DNA of 64,000 bases from assembly GCA_936450465.1 (NCBI GenBank), contig OW388289.1, forward strand, positions 72,290,420 to 72,354,419. The letters run 5' to 3'. Below, piece by piece: positions 23,737 to 34,681 of the stretch. Source of the DNA: Gibbula magus (lineage: Eukaryota; Mollusca; Gastropoda; Trochida; Trochidae). Under the pieces are notes generated by a model that saw only the letters and a list, made by a program, of their open reading frames with translations, searched no databases and was not told the origin of the DNA. The first letter of the stretch is position 1; each line of letters begins with the position of its first letter. The position numbers and the translations under genes are program-made.

Positions 23737-23800
23737 ATAGGACAGTGGTTAACATGTTTAGAGCCAATGGTCCATGTTCAAATTCAATTATTGATGGTTC
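23737..23800 (+). repeat. Possible tRNA-like SINE head
   Basis: GATAGGACAGTGGTTAACATG resembles the A-box region and GTTCAAATTCAA a weak B box, at the usual spacing. No body is recognised. Confidence 0.35.
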
Positions 23801-24072
23801 TGAAGACATTCAGAAGTTATGAAGACTTATTACCATACTAAATTAATGCATCTATATTATGGGTATATAAAGAATTAACTCATGACAGTGCCGTCTTTAA
23901 CAATTATGATACCTGAAGGTCAGGAGTAGTTAAACAGGAGAGGGGTTAACTTATGTGGATTTAAATTTGAGATTAGAGATATATCCCAAGGGAAGATTGG
24001 GTTAAATAAGAAAGGGAAGGTATTGCTTCAGTCATGTGACATCTTTGATCAGCATTCTAGAAGTTGATATGA

Positions 24073-24177
24073 TGAAGAATGAAGGACTATTTCATGGATA
24101 TACAACTTCTTTATTCTGTGTAAGCCATACACAGAATTAAGAAGTTGTGTGTCCATAAAATAGTCCTTCATTCTTCA
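24073..24177. repeat. Long hairpin: 49-bp inverted repeat with 7-nt loop
   Basis: The left arm 24073-24121 and the right arm 24129-24177 are reverse complements at 45 of 49 positions, with loop AAGCCAT. The arms start TGAAGAATGAAGGACTATTT and meet at TTCTGTGT/ACACAGAA. Two of the four mismatches would be G-U in RNA. CTTCAGTCATGTGA lies both upstream (about 24028) and at the right edge (about 24173). It may be a foldback transposon relic, a miRNA-like precursor or a palindromic duplication. Confidence 0.9.
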
Positions 24178-24434
24178 GTCATGTGATATAGAGAGTAGTC
24201 ACAGATACAGAGTTTCTCTTTCTCACACCAGGCATTTACCATTGTAATCTTTATCATGATTTAATGTTGTCTGGCCAAGATGTAAATGGAGATTTGCCTA
24301 TGGTTTAAAATACTTATTTATGTAGTCTCTATGACTGTTCTTAGAATGACTCAAATTCTTTCAACAATAATTGTATCTTACTTTATACCTCTTCAGTTAC
24401 TGCCTCATCTTTAACCTATGGACAATATTCCTTC

Positions 24435-24471
24435 GATTCCCTTAAATTGTCCTCTAAGAATGGGTTGACAT
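24435..24471 (+). repeat. Copy of the dispersed short core repeat
   Basis: GATTCCCTTAAATTG, TCCTCTAAGAATGGGTTGAC. Confidence 0.4.
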
Positions 24472-24689
24472 TATCAATTCTGCAACTTGACTGTTAGCAT
24501 TTATATGTGAGCTGTTCAATTTGAAGCTAATGTTTTGAAGACACAATTGACGATTGTGAAATATGATAAGACAGAAATAATAACATAGTCCTCCTTCCTC
24601 GCAAAACCTCCGAAACAATTATATTGATGTTTGGATGAGAAATGCTATTTCTATTCTTTCACAAACTGGCCTAATCCTTCTTAATCAGA

Positions 24690-24965
24690 GGTAATTAGCA
24701 GATACAGAACTCCCTGTGGTAGACAGTGATGTATTTGAGAGAGACCGCTTCCTGATGCCGTCCATCACAGACCACCAGCTCTCAAAGAAGAGTTTCGGAA
24801 AGAATCGTGTGACCGTCCTGGCAATAAATCACCGAAGAACAATAAACTTGTGTGATGTGTCTTCACACCACTGTTCTACTACCGGTCCCGTTGCTGCAAT
24901 TAGCGGTAATAAACCCGCAGCTGATTGGGCTTGGTATGTTAAACATAGAGGGGAGGTGGCTGGCT
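24690..24965. other. GC-richer island, possible conserved non-coding element or unseen exon
   Basis: Base composition rises compared with both flanks. The sequence includes GAACAATAAAC (Sox-like), AATAAATCACC and CAATTAGCGGTAATAAACC (homeobox-like). The 83-residue frame at 24716-24967 has no family resemblance I recognise and no good splice sites at its edges. A regulatory element is a reasonable alternative. Confidence 0.3.
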
Positions 24966-24984
24966 AGTGATAGATAGACTGGGT

Positions 24985-25041
24985 CTCATTGCTCGTTGCT
25001 CATTGCTCATTGCTAATTGCTCATTGCTCATTGCTCATTGC
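24985..25041 (+). repeat. 7-bp tandem repeat (TCATTGC)n
   Basis: About eight units, with occasional TCGTTGC and TAATTGC variants. Confidence 0.95.
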
Positions 25042-26081
25042 ACTTAGTTTATATGCTCGATCCTTATACTGAACATTTTTTAACATAAGTATTTTTTTCA
25101 ATGAATTACTTAGTCCATATATCTTAATTAACCACATAAAACAGTCCCCAAGTTTGTGTGATGTTCCAGAGAGTGTTTTCATGTTTTCTTTGTTCTAAAA
25201 TAAAGATCCAATCTTTGGACAGGTATATTCTACTTGTTGATAGAGATGTCATTCTACGATTTTACCCTTCTTTAAAACATTTGAAAATTTTTCAAGTTCT
25301 ATATTTATGACCAAATAAAAGTTTTTGGGGGCTTAAAATCACTCTGGGCATGATTATGGGGTTGAATATTTCTGTGTGTTTTTTCTCTGTTACATTCTTA
25401 AAAGCAATACATTTTTGTAACAATGAGTTCAAGTTATCGTTTGTTTTGACAAAACATGTAATAAACAAGCAGTTAATCGTCTGGACTGGTTGGAGTGATT
25501 GCTGTAAATTAACTGGTAATAGCTCATGTGGGAAAAGTCTTGATTGTTATTGCAATTCATAACAACTGTGTTTTTCACAGTTATAACCAGAGTTGTGGGC
25601 CTTCTTTGAAACTCTCATGTCGTGGAGGTGGATTCAGATGTGTTAACATCAATTTTCAGGACACTTCCTGGAATTAGGAAATCATTGGTGTTAATTATGA
25701 TCCTTATGTATAATTTGGAGATTCTTTTGTCCTAAAGCATGGTTTGTCTGAATTTCTGGCTATTGTTCAACTTTTGCCGATAATTTGTGTATTGTCTCAA
25801 ATATATTTTCCATAACAGCATTGGAACTATATATGTGAATCGGACAAAGATTACTTAAAATTACTGTAATAAATGTTTATCATCAACAATTATAAACAAC
25901 ACTGTTTGAATGTTGTGTAGATTTATTTTGGCTCAATTTATATGTAACTTAAACTGGCCACTCCAAAGGATTTGACTTTGATTTAATGTCCTCAATCAAG
26001 TACTGGTTACTTATTCTATCTAACTGTTACCTGTATGAAACTAATGTAGGTGGAGTAAAGCACCAAAGGTTTTGTGTGAGC
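25042..26081. other. AT-rich non-coding stretch
   Basis: No gene is supported. The frame at 25350-25562 has no splice or codon support. AACTGGCCACTCC at about 25952 may belong to the dispersed core repeat. Confidence 0.5.
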
Positions 26082-26480
26082 TGCAATGATTTGTAATCTA
26101 CCAATTTAAAAGAAATCACTTTTAAAGCATTTGACAATTTCCATTCACATATTCTGAACATAATTGCCATAAATTTCAACCACAGAACTAGTCATACACT
26201 GACTCTGAAAAAATTGTTGAAAAATATATTGAAAAGGATCGAGCGTCTGGTTTCTGAAAATCCCATTTCTCGATCCTGCTCTCCTTTTCAATATTTTGAT
26301 AAAATGATGATATACTTATTTCACAGTTTGAGTTTAACACTACCACATGAAACAGGAAACAATGGAAACAGCAATGAGTTGTAATCTACCAAATTTGAAA
26401 AAAATCACTTTTAAGCAGTCTTTAATTTTCATTCACATGTTCTGAACACAATTTCCATAAATTTTAACCAAGGAAGCTAT
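26082..26480 (+). repeat. Direct repeat of about 110 bp flanking a MITE
   Basis: The segment 26082-26189 (GCAATGATTTGTAATCTACC, AAATCACTTTTAAAGC, TTCCATTCACATATTCTGAA, CATAAATTTCAACCACAGAA) recurs at about 26371-26480 with modest divergence. The copies are separated by the element at 26190-26341 and about 30 further bases. Confidence 0.8.
26190..26341 (-). mobile_element. MITE, same family as 37353 (opposite orientation)
   Basis: Terminal sequences AGTCATACACTGACTCTG and (reverse complement) AGTGTTAAACTCAAACTG resemble the termini at 37353-37504. The interior TCCTTTTCAATATTTTGATA plus AAATGATGATAT matches the reverse complement of that copy. Subterminal foldback arms GAAAAGGATCGAG and CTCGATCC...CCTTTTC are present. 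Flanks ACCACAGAAC (left) and ACCACATGAA (right) look like a diverged target duplication of about 10 bases. Confidence 0.75.
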
Positions 26481-27311
26481 AAACAGAAACAGCTTAATAC
26501 AATCAGACCACATGGTACTAGACAAGCTCTGGACTATCTTGCAAAAAGTGAAGAATTGCCAGGGCCTGTTCCTCCGATATTGACAATATGGCCAAACCCC
26601 AGGCGGCCATGATGCCACCTTATAGTGAGGAGAGCGGGAGAGGATCAATAAGGGCTGATTTGGTGTTATATCGAGGTTCATCAGGCTTCAGTTCCCTGTT
26701 GTGGCTTGTATGTTCACCCAATAAGTCGGCCAGTCCCCATTAATTCTGGTCATACCCCAGTTGCTATATCAAGGTCAGAGTCAGTTATCTCCAATCACAT
26801 AACATTTGCTTTGGTACACACATGCGGTGGATACAAGCGCAGAATCTCTGTTTTCATGTAACGTTTACATTGCATTATGGGAAGTGTGGACATGAGCATT
26901 TGATAAACTCAATGCTATTCCACTCAGGATTTGGACAATAGATGAGTTCAAGTGCTTTTTGACCTACAGCCTGCTTTTTGTCCAGGTTCACCCTCTAGAT
27001 CTTCAGCAAACACTTCCACGTGTTAATAATGGGGAGATAACTCTATATTTGTACAAATTAGGATGCATGGACAGGTTTTGATTGTGTTGCCCGAGAAAAT
27101 TTGTGTATGTATGTATTAGGACATTATTGGAGAGGCTATTGGGTGGGCGCTTGATGTTTGTATACAGATAATAAAGCAGCATCGTTACAAAAACTTCAGT
27201 TGTGAACACTTGGCAAGTGTGTGCGAAAATACCATCTATTGGTGAATCTCGAGGAGGAATTCAATAGCTGTCAGGGATGATGGTTTCTTAGAAGCAATTA
27301 GTGAGGTAATT
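26481..27311. other. Unique sequence
   Basis: No gene is supported. A GC-richer patch at 26530-26700 carries an unsupported minus-strand frame (26433-26681). Confidence 0.45.
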
Positions 27312-27738
27312 AGCCATGGACCCTTATGTATAGCCTTGGACACATATATACCCTTGGACACTTATGTATACCCTTTGACACTTATATATACCCTTGGACA
27401 CTTATGTATAGCCTTTGACACTTATGTATAGCCTTGGACACTTATATATACCCTTGGACACTTATGTATAGCCTTGGACACTTATGTATAGCCTTGGACA
27501 CTTATGTATAGCCTTGGACACTTATGTATAGCCTTGGACACTTATGTATAGCCTTGGACACTTATGTATACCCTTGGACACTTATGTATACCCTTGGACA
27601 CTTATGTATAACCTTGGACACTTATGTATAGCCTTGGACACTTATGTATAGCCTTGGACACTTATATATAACCATGGACACTTATATATAGCCTTGGACA
27701 CTCATGTATACCCTTGGACACATTTATATATATGGACA
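27312..27738 (+). repeat. 20-bp minisatellite, about 21 copies
   Basis: The unit is GCCTTGGACACTTATGTATA, with GCC/CCC/ACC and TGTATA/TATATA variants. The period is constant at 20 and not divisible by three, so no open frame is generated. Confidence 0.97.
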
Positions 27739-28182
27739 TGTATCTTTATCCTTCATTGCTTATATTATTTCAATCTGAAGATTCCTCCCTACAAAATAAG
27801 CTTTCCCATTAAATTTGAATGAAACTTATTTGTATAGACAGTTTTTAAATAGCACAGACATGAGATATTTGGATCTGAACGTGTGTCGATAATCAAAGTT
27901 ATGAAATATATGTTTTCCTGGGGAAACAGACCTTGCCAATAACATTTGCAGAAATTCATTGGAGAGGTCACAGACAAATTCGAAGAAAGTCTCTTGGCAT
28001 CGATCATGTAGGATATAACTCTTTGTTTGCAATAAATATAGTTTTTGAACGATAAAAGTGTCTGCGAGTGTAAGTGAGCCCTGCATGCTCTAATCAATAC
28101 TCTTTATACCAGTTCTCTCTTACTGCTTTGATGAATATCTGAACTGAGGCTTATCTAAAGAACTTGGTATCTATTAGAGTGG
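27739..28182. other. Non-coding stretch
   Basis: Two overlapping minus-strand frames (27789-28097, 27826-28086) lack recognisable motifs, and neither shows codon constraint by eye. No gene is called. Confidence 0.45.
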
Positions 28183-28640
28183 TTCTGTGGTCTGGGTGTT
28201 TGCCAGTTGAAGGGAGGTCTGGGTTCGGTCCTCAAACTGGCGAAATGGATTCAATACTGTTTATTATTCAGTAAGGCCAGCATAAAGAATTTGTGTAACA
28301 TCTATATTATCCCAATGGTAGAGTATTTGCCAGTGGAAAGGAAGTCTAGGTCTCTCTTTGAAAGGATTTTGATACATCATTTGTAACTGTTTGACATGAA
28401 GAAGTTTGGGTTTGCATTCTTCAATTTGAACTGGAGCAAGATAATACCATGGGTAGGGATTATACCAGTTGACATGAAAGTTTTAACTCAAGTATTCATA
28501 AAGGTGGTATATGACTATGAGACTGTTCCTGGTCCAATATTCAATGTAATTGGTTATGAAGTTGAAAGATCTGGGTTTGATCTCCAATTTGGAAAAAATC
28601 ACACTAAAAATGTCAGAACATTCAGTACCCTATGTCGGTC
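28183..28640 (+). repeat. Degenerate series of tRNA-like heads
   Basis: GTGGTTCTGTGGTCTGGGTG, then GGAGGTCTGGGTTCGGTCC (28183-28236) has A- and B-box-like elements. Partial echoes follow at about 28313 (CAATGGTAGAGTATTTGCCAG, GGAAGTCTAGG) and 28550 (GGTTATGAAGTTG, GATCTGGGTTTGATCTCC). It is probably an old tandem of SINE heads. The 85-residue frame at 28396-28653 falls in it and is not called. Confidence 0.35.
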
Positions 28641-29056
28641 TCTGGCAGGCTAAGTGTTAATCCAATTTTATTGCAAAGAAGGTAAAACATAAACGATGTG
28701 TATCATGTACATAAAATGTGCAATTTTAGCATTTTTACCCAACAAATTGTCTTTGCATGAGTTCATTATTTTGTTTTGGGCCATTGCATGCTAAAAGCAG
28801 GTCATTGCAAGAAGGTTGATTGCCAAACATTTAATAAATGAGCAACAAAATTATAACACAAGAAAGTGTACCAAACAACCTTCATGAAACATAGTGAAAG
28901 TTTATGTATAACCCTTGCTCTTGTTCATGCTAGTAACAATATGCACCCACTTTGTACATGATGTATGACATTCTTTCTTGTGTAGATTGCTGTAAGAAAA
29001 GCAGGATTTCTGGATAACAACTTTTTACTATATTGAAATGCTGTTATAAAAAAAAT

Positions 29057-29329
29057 CTTTGGATCAAGAGGTCTGGATTTCAAATCCCGCAGAGACTCGG
29101 CAACATTGCGGTAGAGAACTGTTCTACATGCAGTAAGGTTTGCGTGCAATGCTACACTGAATTTCAGCGCAGTACCACCAATGGTTCACTAGCTAATATT
29201 CGCAAGTTTCACTGCAATACATCGCCACCATGGTGTTGCAGACTTTCTCCCTGCCATAATACTAGCAGCCATGATATGAGTGAAATACTTGAAAGCGGCG
29301 TTAAACCCTAAACCACCTCAACTCACCTA
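29057..29329 (+). repeat. SINE copy, 5'-truncated in the tRNA head
   Basis: It begins CTTTGGATCAAGAGG (anticodon region) and continues with the degenerate B box TTTCAAATCCCGC, the full body, GAAAGCGGCGTTAAACCC and an ACCTCAACTCACC tail. The upstream sequence lacks the A box. Open frames on both strands are shadows. Confidence 0.88.
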
Positions 29330-30465
29330 ATTATCTTATGTATGAACTTCTAAATGCCAATCAAAGACTAGATTGCCAAGTTTGCACCAGATTTACTTTA
29401 TGGACGACATAGTGATCTAGTTTTCACATTTCATAAGGATAATGTTTCATTCTTTTTACTGATCTTGTGCCTCCAGCTTAAGTCTTCTCCAAGTGATTGT
29501 ATAAAGATTAATAAATAGGAATCCTTTGTGTTGGGAAAGTTAGAATGCCAGGGATTTTGTCCACGATGTTTTGAGCATATTTGCTAAGTAGTATAATACT
29601 ATTTGTACTTAAAGTATAAAAATGTCAGAATATTAACAAAAGATGTTCGGATAATCTTTACATCACAAAAGAATTTTAAGTAAAGAACTAATGCATGCAT
29701 TAAATCAATCTTTCCAAATTTAATGTGTTACAGTTTTGAAATCATTGTTATGAGGGCTGAAAATCCCATAAACTGTATTGATGTGTTTGGTCATATGTAA
29801 CCTGTTCATTCCACAAGTTTATAAAATTACTATAATTTCCTGTGTATATTCCTTTATGTGTGTATTTTTAAAATTTTGAGATTTAAACTTCTGAATATCA
29901 AGAGAAAATGTGTATAAATATGCAAGATGTTCTTGACCAGGCACACAAGTGCAAAAACATACATCAGAGTAATCCCTGTTGAAACGTACATGGAATGAAA
30001 TACGCAGGACCATGTACTTGTTTGACTTGTTCATAGACAGACCTAGTTAACCCCTCACCTCGCTGGTAATCAAATCTTCCAATAATCATGCAGTGTTGTG
30101 GATGTACTTTCTGTCTGTATCTCAAAAACATTTAAAATGATTTGAGCCATTTAAAATTTTATAGTTATGAAATAGGGTTGTTCGAGACCCATTTGAATCT
30201 CAGGATGAGAGATTTGTTTTACTTTGCGTCTTTTATCCATGAATCTGACTATAACATTTAATTTATGATTAAAGATCATGATGCACAGTATAAGAGTATG
30301 AGGGTTGCCTTGACATACTGTGTAACGATATAAAGGGCAATATTTTATAATTAGAGTGAAATGTCAGTGCGGGTTGTGTCCTTGTGACAGGGTGATTCAT
30401 CCATCCTATCAAGGTCTGTGTGCCAACACATAATTGTAGTGTCAAACACATCCAGTGATGTCCTG
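29330..30465. other. AT-rich non-coding stretch
   Basis: No gene is supported. Confidence 0.5.
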
Positions 30466-30484
30466 CCTCCCTCCCTCCCTCCCT
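30466..30484. repeat. (CCCT)n microsatellite
   Basis: Four to five CCCT units on the + strand. Confidence 0.9.
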
Positions 30485-30664
30485 TCAGCTGTCCTTACTG
30501 ACCCTGCCCCCAGACTACTCTCTGACTAGCCACTCTTCATCACTGACCCTGTGTCTAGTAGACTACCCAATCCCCCAACACCACCAGCTTCTATCTGATC
30601 AGTCTCTCTTTCTTAGTGACTCTACTCCTAAGACCAGCAGCTCCCCTATACACCATCTCCCTTC

Positions 30665-30894
30665 CTTCGGCTATGGATCAAGAGGTCTGGGGTTCGAATC
30701 CCGCCAGGTGCACGGCAACTTTGTCTGCAGTAGAGAACTGTTCTACACGCAGTAAGGTTTGGGTGCAATGCTACACTGAATTTCAGCATAGTACCACCCA
30801 TGGTTCGCTAGTTCCAGCCGATGCTCGCAGGTTTCACCGCAATGCATAGCCACAAGGAGTTGCAGGCTTTCTCCCTGCAATAATATTAGCAGCC
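30665..30894 (+). repeat. SINE fragment, truncated at both ends
   Basis: It starts at TTCGGCTATGGATCAAGAGG, has an intact B box GGGGTTCGAATCCCGCC and the full central body, and stops at ATAATATTAGCAGCC. It therefore lacks the GAAAGCGGCGTTAAAC tail. The 3' loss suggests deletion after insertion. Confidence 0.88.
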
Positions 30895-31711
30895 TATACA
30901 TCCCCTACCTCATCAGGATCAGACCAGTCATAACCCCCCGCTTCCTCTGTAGTTAGTGTAGGCTGCCCAAAACCCTATATTACTTCCTTTGTCTTTTTCC
31001 TCTTTTTAGGATATCTTAGCTAAAATTTAAACATGTTTGAAATCAATTTATTATGTGCATACTTCCTTTCAAATTCAGTAGCTCAAGCAGAAAGGTATAA
31101 GGTTTTTTTTACCCCAGATTTTGTTTTCATGCAATGAACAGCTGTTCTTTCTCTGTTTATGTGACAACAACGTCTGTCTGCATGCGTGCATCTCAAGCCA
31201 CACATGCACATGCATTATCTGATTTACTCTCCAGATGTGCATCCTGGAATGTGTAACAAAGCCTTAGGTCACAATGACCTTCACTGAGTATCTCGAATAT
31301 TCAAGTCTTAAAAAGTTCTGATTATCCAAATGGGGTTTCTATGCAGAAGATGTGGCTTGATGTCAAAGGGGCATTTACCAATATGCATCATGTAATGGTT
31401 TACTCGCTAGTAATTGATATAGATTGTGTTCAGGGTCTGTTTGTTATTTATCGTACAAATATAAAGCCGCTAAACTGCATCGTAAGCCTTTGAAAGCGGG
31501 ATATAAAAGCCACCCATCAATTATTTGCATACTTTGATATTAGCCACAAAATGTTATTTATTTTCTTTGCCATGGAAAAGAAATCATGGGTGATATATTT
31601 ATAACCAAGAGATGGCTTTTTGGCAAGATCTGTAGCCAAGCCAAGAATTTCAGAGTATTCTGGTACGTCTGTTTCCAAATGAAACAAACAGCCGCCCTCA
31701 GGGTCTGAAAA
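30895..31711. other. Unique AT-rich sequence
   Basis: No gene is recognised. CTTTGAAAGCGGGATATAAAAG at about 31491 weakly recalls the SINE 3' end but lacks the TTAAAC motif. Confidence 0.45.
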
Positions 31712-32030
31712 GGCAATGTTATAACACAGTGGTTGGTCCAGTTAGTTTTATATTAATTTGTCTGGGTTCGATTCCGACCAAGAATAATGCGATGGTTGGA
31801 TCATACTGTTTTGGATGAAAAATTTGGATTGAAAATCCAGGAACTGATGATGCAGTTTGGGTGCAGTATGAAGACTGTTAAGGCGATTTTGTAAGACAAT
31901 TAACAGTTGGTCCAGTCAGTTTTGTGTCAATATGCCCAGGTTCGAATCCCACCAGGGAACTGACAATGTGGACGGAATAACATGATGGTTGGCACGTTTA
32001 GCTGTGGTTTAGAATCCTAACCCGACACTG
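31712..32030 (+). repeat. Cluster of tRNA-like SINE heads (second family)
   Basis: Three A/B-box pairs are visible: AACACAGTGGTTGG with GGGTTCGATTCCGACC (31719-31785); AACAGTTGGTCCAG with AGGTTCGAATCCCACCAGGG (31900-31957); and AACATGATGGTTGGCACG with GGTTTAGAATCCTAACCC (31979-32023). GTCCAGTTAGTTTTATATTAA and GTCCAGTCAGTTTTGTGTCAA link the first two. No body of the main family follows. Confidence 0.55.
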
Positions 32031-32617
32031 CATGGGTTTGCATCTTCCTTCAAGGAGTACAATAAACCTACAGAATAATAGAAATAAACATGATTGAGAA
32101 ATAAATAGGATTTCAGATTTCACATATTCTTATTTAACCAATGGTTTCACACTATTAAGAACACAGTCAAGGAAAATGAACAGCATCTTTAGAATACAGA
32201 ACACAAGTTAAAAATATCACATTCACACTTATATAAGCTCTAGTCAAACATGTCATACCTAGGGTTTATCAGCTTGTTATTGTTTCGTAACGCAGCTTGG
32301 TACAATCGTTAACAAATACCATGACACTAAGTAGGGACTAGCTCCATTTGTTCTGGAGTTATCAGTGAAGTTTGTTGAACTGATAGTCCCTTGACGGCCG
32401 GGGATAAACAGTTCTAACAGTATTGTGAAATAAAACCCTGCACATGTGGTTCCGAGTACTATGACACTGATTATGTGTACTACAACTAACATGGATGCTT
32501 TCCATATTCTGGAAACGTTAACCCTGATGGTTCTTATAATTCAAGATTTGGATTCACGTACCATAACTCTAATTAAGTGTACTATTCACAAAATATAGAA
32601 ATGCTTCTCAGCTAGGT
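32031..32617. other. Unique AT-rich sequence
   Basis: The minus-strand frame 32277-32492 has a hydrophobic stretch but no start context, splice support or recognisable domain. No gene is called. Confidence 0.45.
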
Positions 32618-32672
32618 GTCTTTGTGGTTTATTTTGGTTGAATGGTCTTGGGTTTGAATCTTACAGGTGCAC
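32618..32672 (+). repeat. tRNA-like SINE head fragment
   Basis: GTGTCTTTGTGGTTTATTTTGG and TTGGGTTTGAATCTTACAGGTGC have A/B-box character. The fragment abuts the MITE at 32677. Confidence 0.4.
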
Positions 32673-32676
32673 ATTT

Positions 32677-32953
32677 AGTCTTACACTCAGACTCTGAAAA
32701 AAGTATTGATTTAAATAATATCACCATTCTTTAAATATTGAAAAGAAGACTATGAAAAGTTTTCGATCAGTAGATAAACTCAGACAAAATATCGGGGAAA
32801 AAACTTTGTGCGTCCTTTCCTGGAAATGCAATAAGTACCCCAAGGAGGATCCCCTTCAACGAATCTGCAACCTATACAGGTTTGTTCGAATTTTCAGGAA
32901 AGGTTTTTCAATATTTTTTCAACATTTGTTTCCATAGTCTAAGCGCACAGTGT
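32677..32953 (+). mobile_element. Longer member of the MITE family
   Basis: The left end AGTCTTACACTCAGACTCTG matches the 37353 copy closely and continues with ATAATATCACCATTCTTTAAA and TATTGAAAAGAAGACTATG. The right end CCATAGTCTAAGCGCAC matches the complementary terminus loosely. About 120 extra interior bases include an unsupported 61-residue frame (32752-32937). No clear target-site duplication was found. Confidence 0.65.
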
Positions 32954-33400
32954 AATATCGTGAGGCATGTGTAATGATTCTAGGCTGGTGTTCTCCGGTC
33001 CAGATATCTGCCACTCAGATGCAGCAAGGGTCTCTTTGTGCAAACATTACATTACCACAGCCTATCTCTCCCCTATCTGACGCGCTGTTTGTGTAAATAC
33101 CACAGCCCTTGTGTTAGTATACAGACGGCAGATATCTCTCAGGTGATTGGAAGTGGACTTTCTCAGTCTGTCTCCTCTTATATTGATCCCGGTACCGGAT
33201 TCCTGGCAGGCAGTTGATCTGTGAATATTGCTGACGATTATTTTAAAAATACACAGACAGAAGACGTAAACACATTATGGATAAAATCATCTGTATGTAT
33301 GTTATATCTGTCAATGTATTGGGAAAAGGATTTACACGAACTGTGAAACAAATAATCCTGGCATACTCTCTCTCTCTCTGTCTCCTGTGGTATCCATCCT
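32954..33400. other. Unique sequence with a GC-richer patch
   Basis: The stretch at about 33050-33230 is less AT-rich than its surroundings and contains CAGGTG and CAGATATCT. It could be regulatory, and no coding evidence is present. A short CT run lies at 33366-33380. Confidence 0.4.
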
Positions 33401-33553
33401 GGTACCACCCATAATTCACTAGTTCCATCCAAAGCTCGCAGGTTTCACTGCAATACATAGCCACATGGTGTTGCAGGCTATCTCCCTGCAATAATACTAG
33501 AAGCTGTGATATAAGTGAAAAACTCTTGAAGCAGCATTAAACCACAACTTACC
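33401..33553 (+). repeat. SINE 3' half, 5'-truncated
   Basis: It starts at GGTACCACCC and runs through GCTCGCAGGTTTCACTGCAA and ATAATACTAGAAGC to CTCTTGAAGCAGCATTAAACC. Both minus-strand frames here are by-products. Confidence 0.85.
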
Positions 33554-33581
33554 ATTCTGTGTAGCCAGTTAAGGCAAATCT

Positions 33582-33797
33582 GGGGGGCAGGATTGCGCAA
33601 TGGTTAGTGTTTCGACTTCGGATCAAGAGATCCGGGTACAAATCCTACCAGTGGCACGGCAACTTTGTCTGCAGTAGTGAACTGTTCTACACGCAGTAAG
33701 GTTTGGGTGCAATGCTACACTGAATTTCAGCACATTACCACCCATGGTTCGCTAGTTCCCGCCCATACTTGCAGGTTTCACTGCAATAGATAGCAAC
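33582..33797 (+). repeat. SINE 5' part, 3'-truncated
   Basis: GGGGGGCAGGATTGCGCAATGG (head), GACTTCGGATCAAGAG, then the body to CAGGTTTCACTGCAATAGAT. The 3' third and tail are absent. It lies 28 bases after the preceding SINE fragment. Confidence 0.88.
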
Positions 33798-34322
33798 AAA
33801 TATAGCTCAGAATACTCACAGAGGTGCATATTAAGGGTTAAAGCTTATTTCTTATTTCATCACCATTCTATTCAAGTACTACCAGACACAGTGAAGACAG
33901 CAGCCAGGTGGAAGAGTATTTCCCACATCCAGTGCTGCACCCATTGACGCTGGTATCATCCTGCTTTTATTGGCATCAGAGATTACAATCTGTTGTGTGT
34001 ACATCGCCGTGGAAACACGCCTCTTCCTTTGTAGATGGAGGGTTTGCGGTGATAACAGGATGGAAATAATCTCGCGTTTCTTGTGCAAAGGTTATCGTAT
34101 ACTGCAACATGTTTAGAAACTTGCAGTTCATAAGTGGCAAGGATCTTGTTTTTTAGCCTTTCACTTATCTATCTAATTTAACTGTTATCCAAAATAGTTT
34201 CAAATTTTGTGTGGGAGTTTATTTCCCTGATAGTTCTGTGAATCGGAATGTCTGCACTAAGAATCGTGGTTCAAACAGTAATTTTGAATCTAGAAAATGA
34301 AATAAATGTCTTCTCTTCTTCT
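33798..34322. other. Unique sequence between SINE copies
   Basis: No gene is supported. The minus-strand frame 33879-34088 lacks recognisable features. Confidence 0.45.
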
Positions 34323-34638
34323 GGGGCGGGATAGCGCAGTGGTTAGTGCGTTCGGCTTTGGATCAAGAGGTCCGGGGTTTGAATCCCGCCAGGGGCACAG
34401 CAACTTTGTCTGCAGTAGAGAACTATTCTACACGCAGTAAGGTTTGGGTGCAATGTTACACTGAATCTCAGGGTAGTACCACCCATGGTTCGCTAGTTCC
34501 AGCCGATGCTCACAGGTTTCACCACAATGCATAGCCACATGGTGTTGCGGGCTTTCTCCCTGCCATAATACTAGTAGCCACGATATAAGTGAAATACTCT
34601 TGAAAGAGGCGTAAACCCCAACTCACCTCACCTCACCT
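34323..34638 (+). mobile_element. Full-length SINE
   Basis: This is an intact copy of about 316 bp: GGGGCGGGATAGCGCAGTGG with A box, TTCGGCTTTGGATCAAGAGG, B box GGGGTTTGAATCCCGCC, CAACTTTGTCTGCAGTAGAG, CACGCAGTAAGGTTTGGG, ACCACCCATGGTTCGCTAG, CCAGCCGATGCTCACAGG, ATAATACTAGTAGCC, GAAATACTCTTGAAAG and a tail of CTCACCT units. The head resembles a tRNA-Arg(UCG). I could not see an unambiguous target-site duplication. The 62-residue + frame is a shadow. Confidence 0.93.
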
Positions 34639-34681
34639 CTTGTGTTCTTGAGGTACTTTTAATGATGAAAACAGTGAAATG

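Noticed and set aside
30645..30900. 8-bp CCTATACA repeats around the SINE fragment as a target-site duplication
   Set aside because: The left copy is about a dozen bases away from the element and the element is truncated at both ends, so the match is probably chance.
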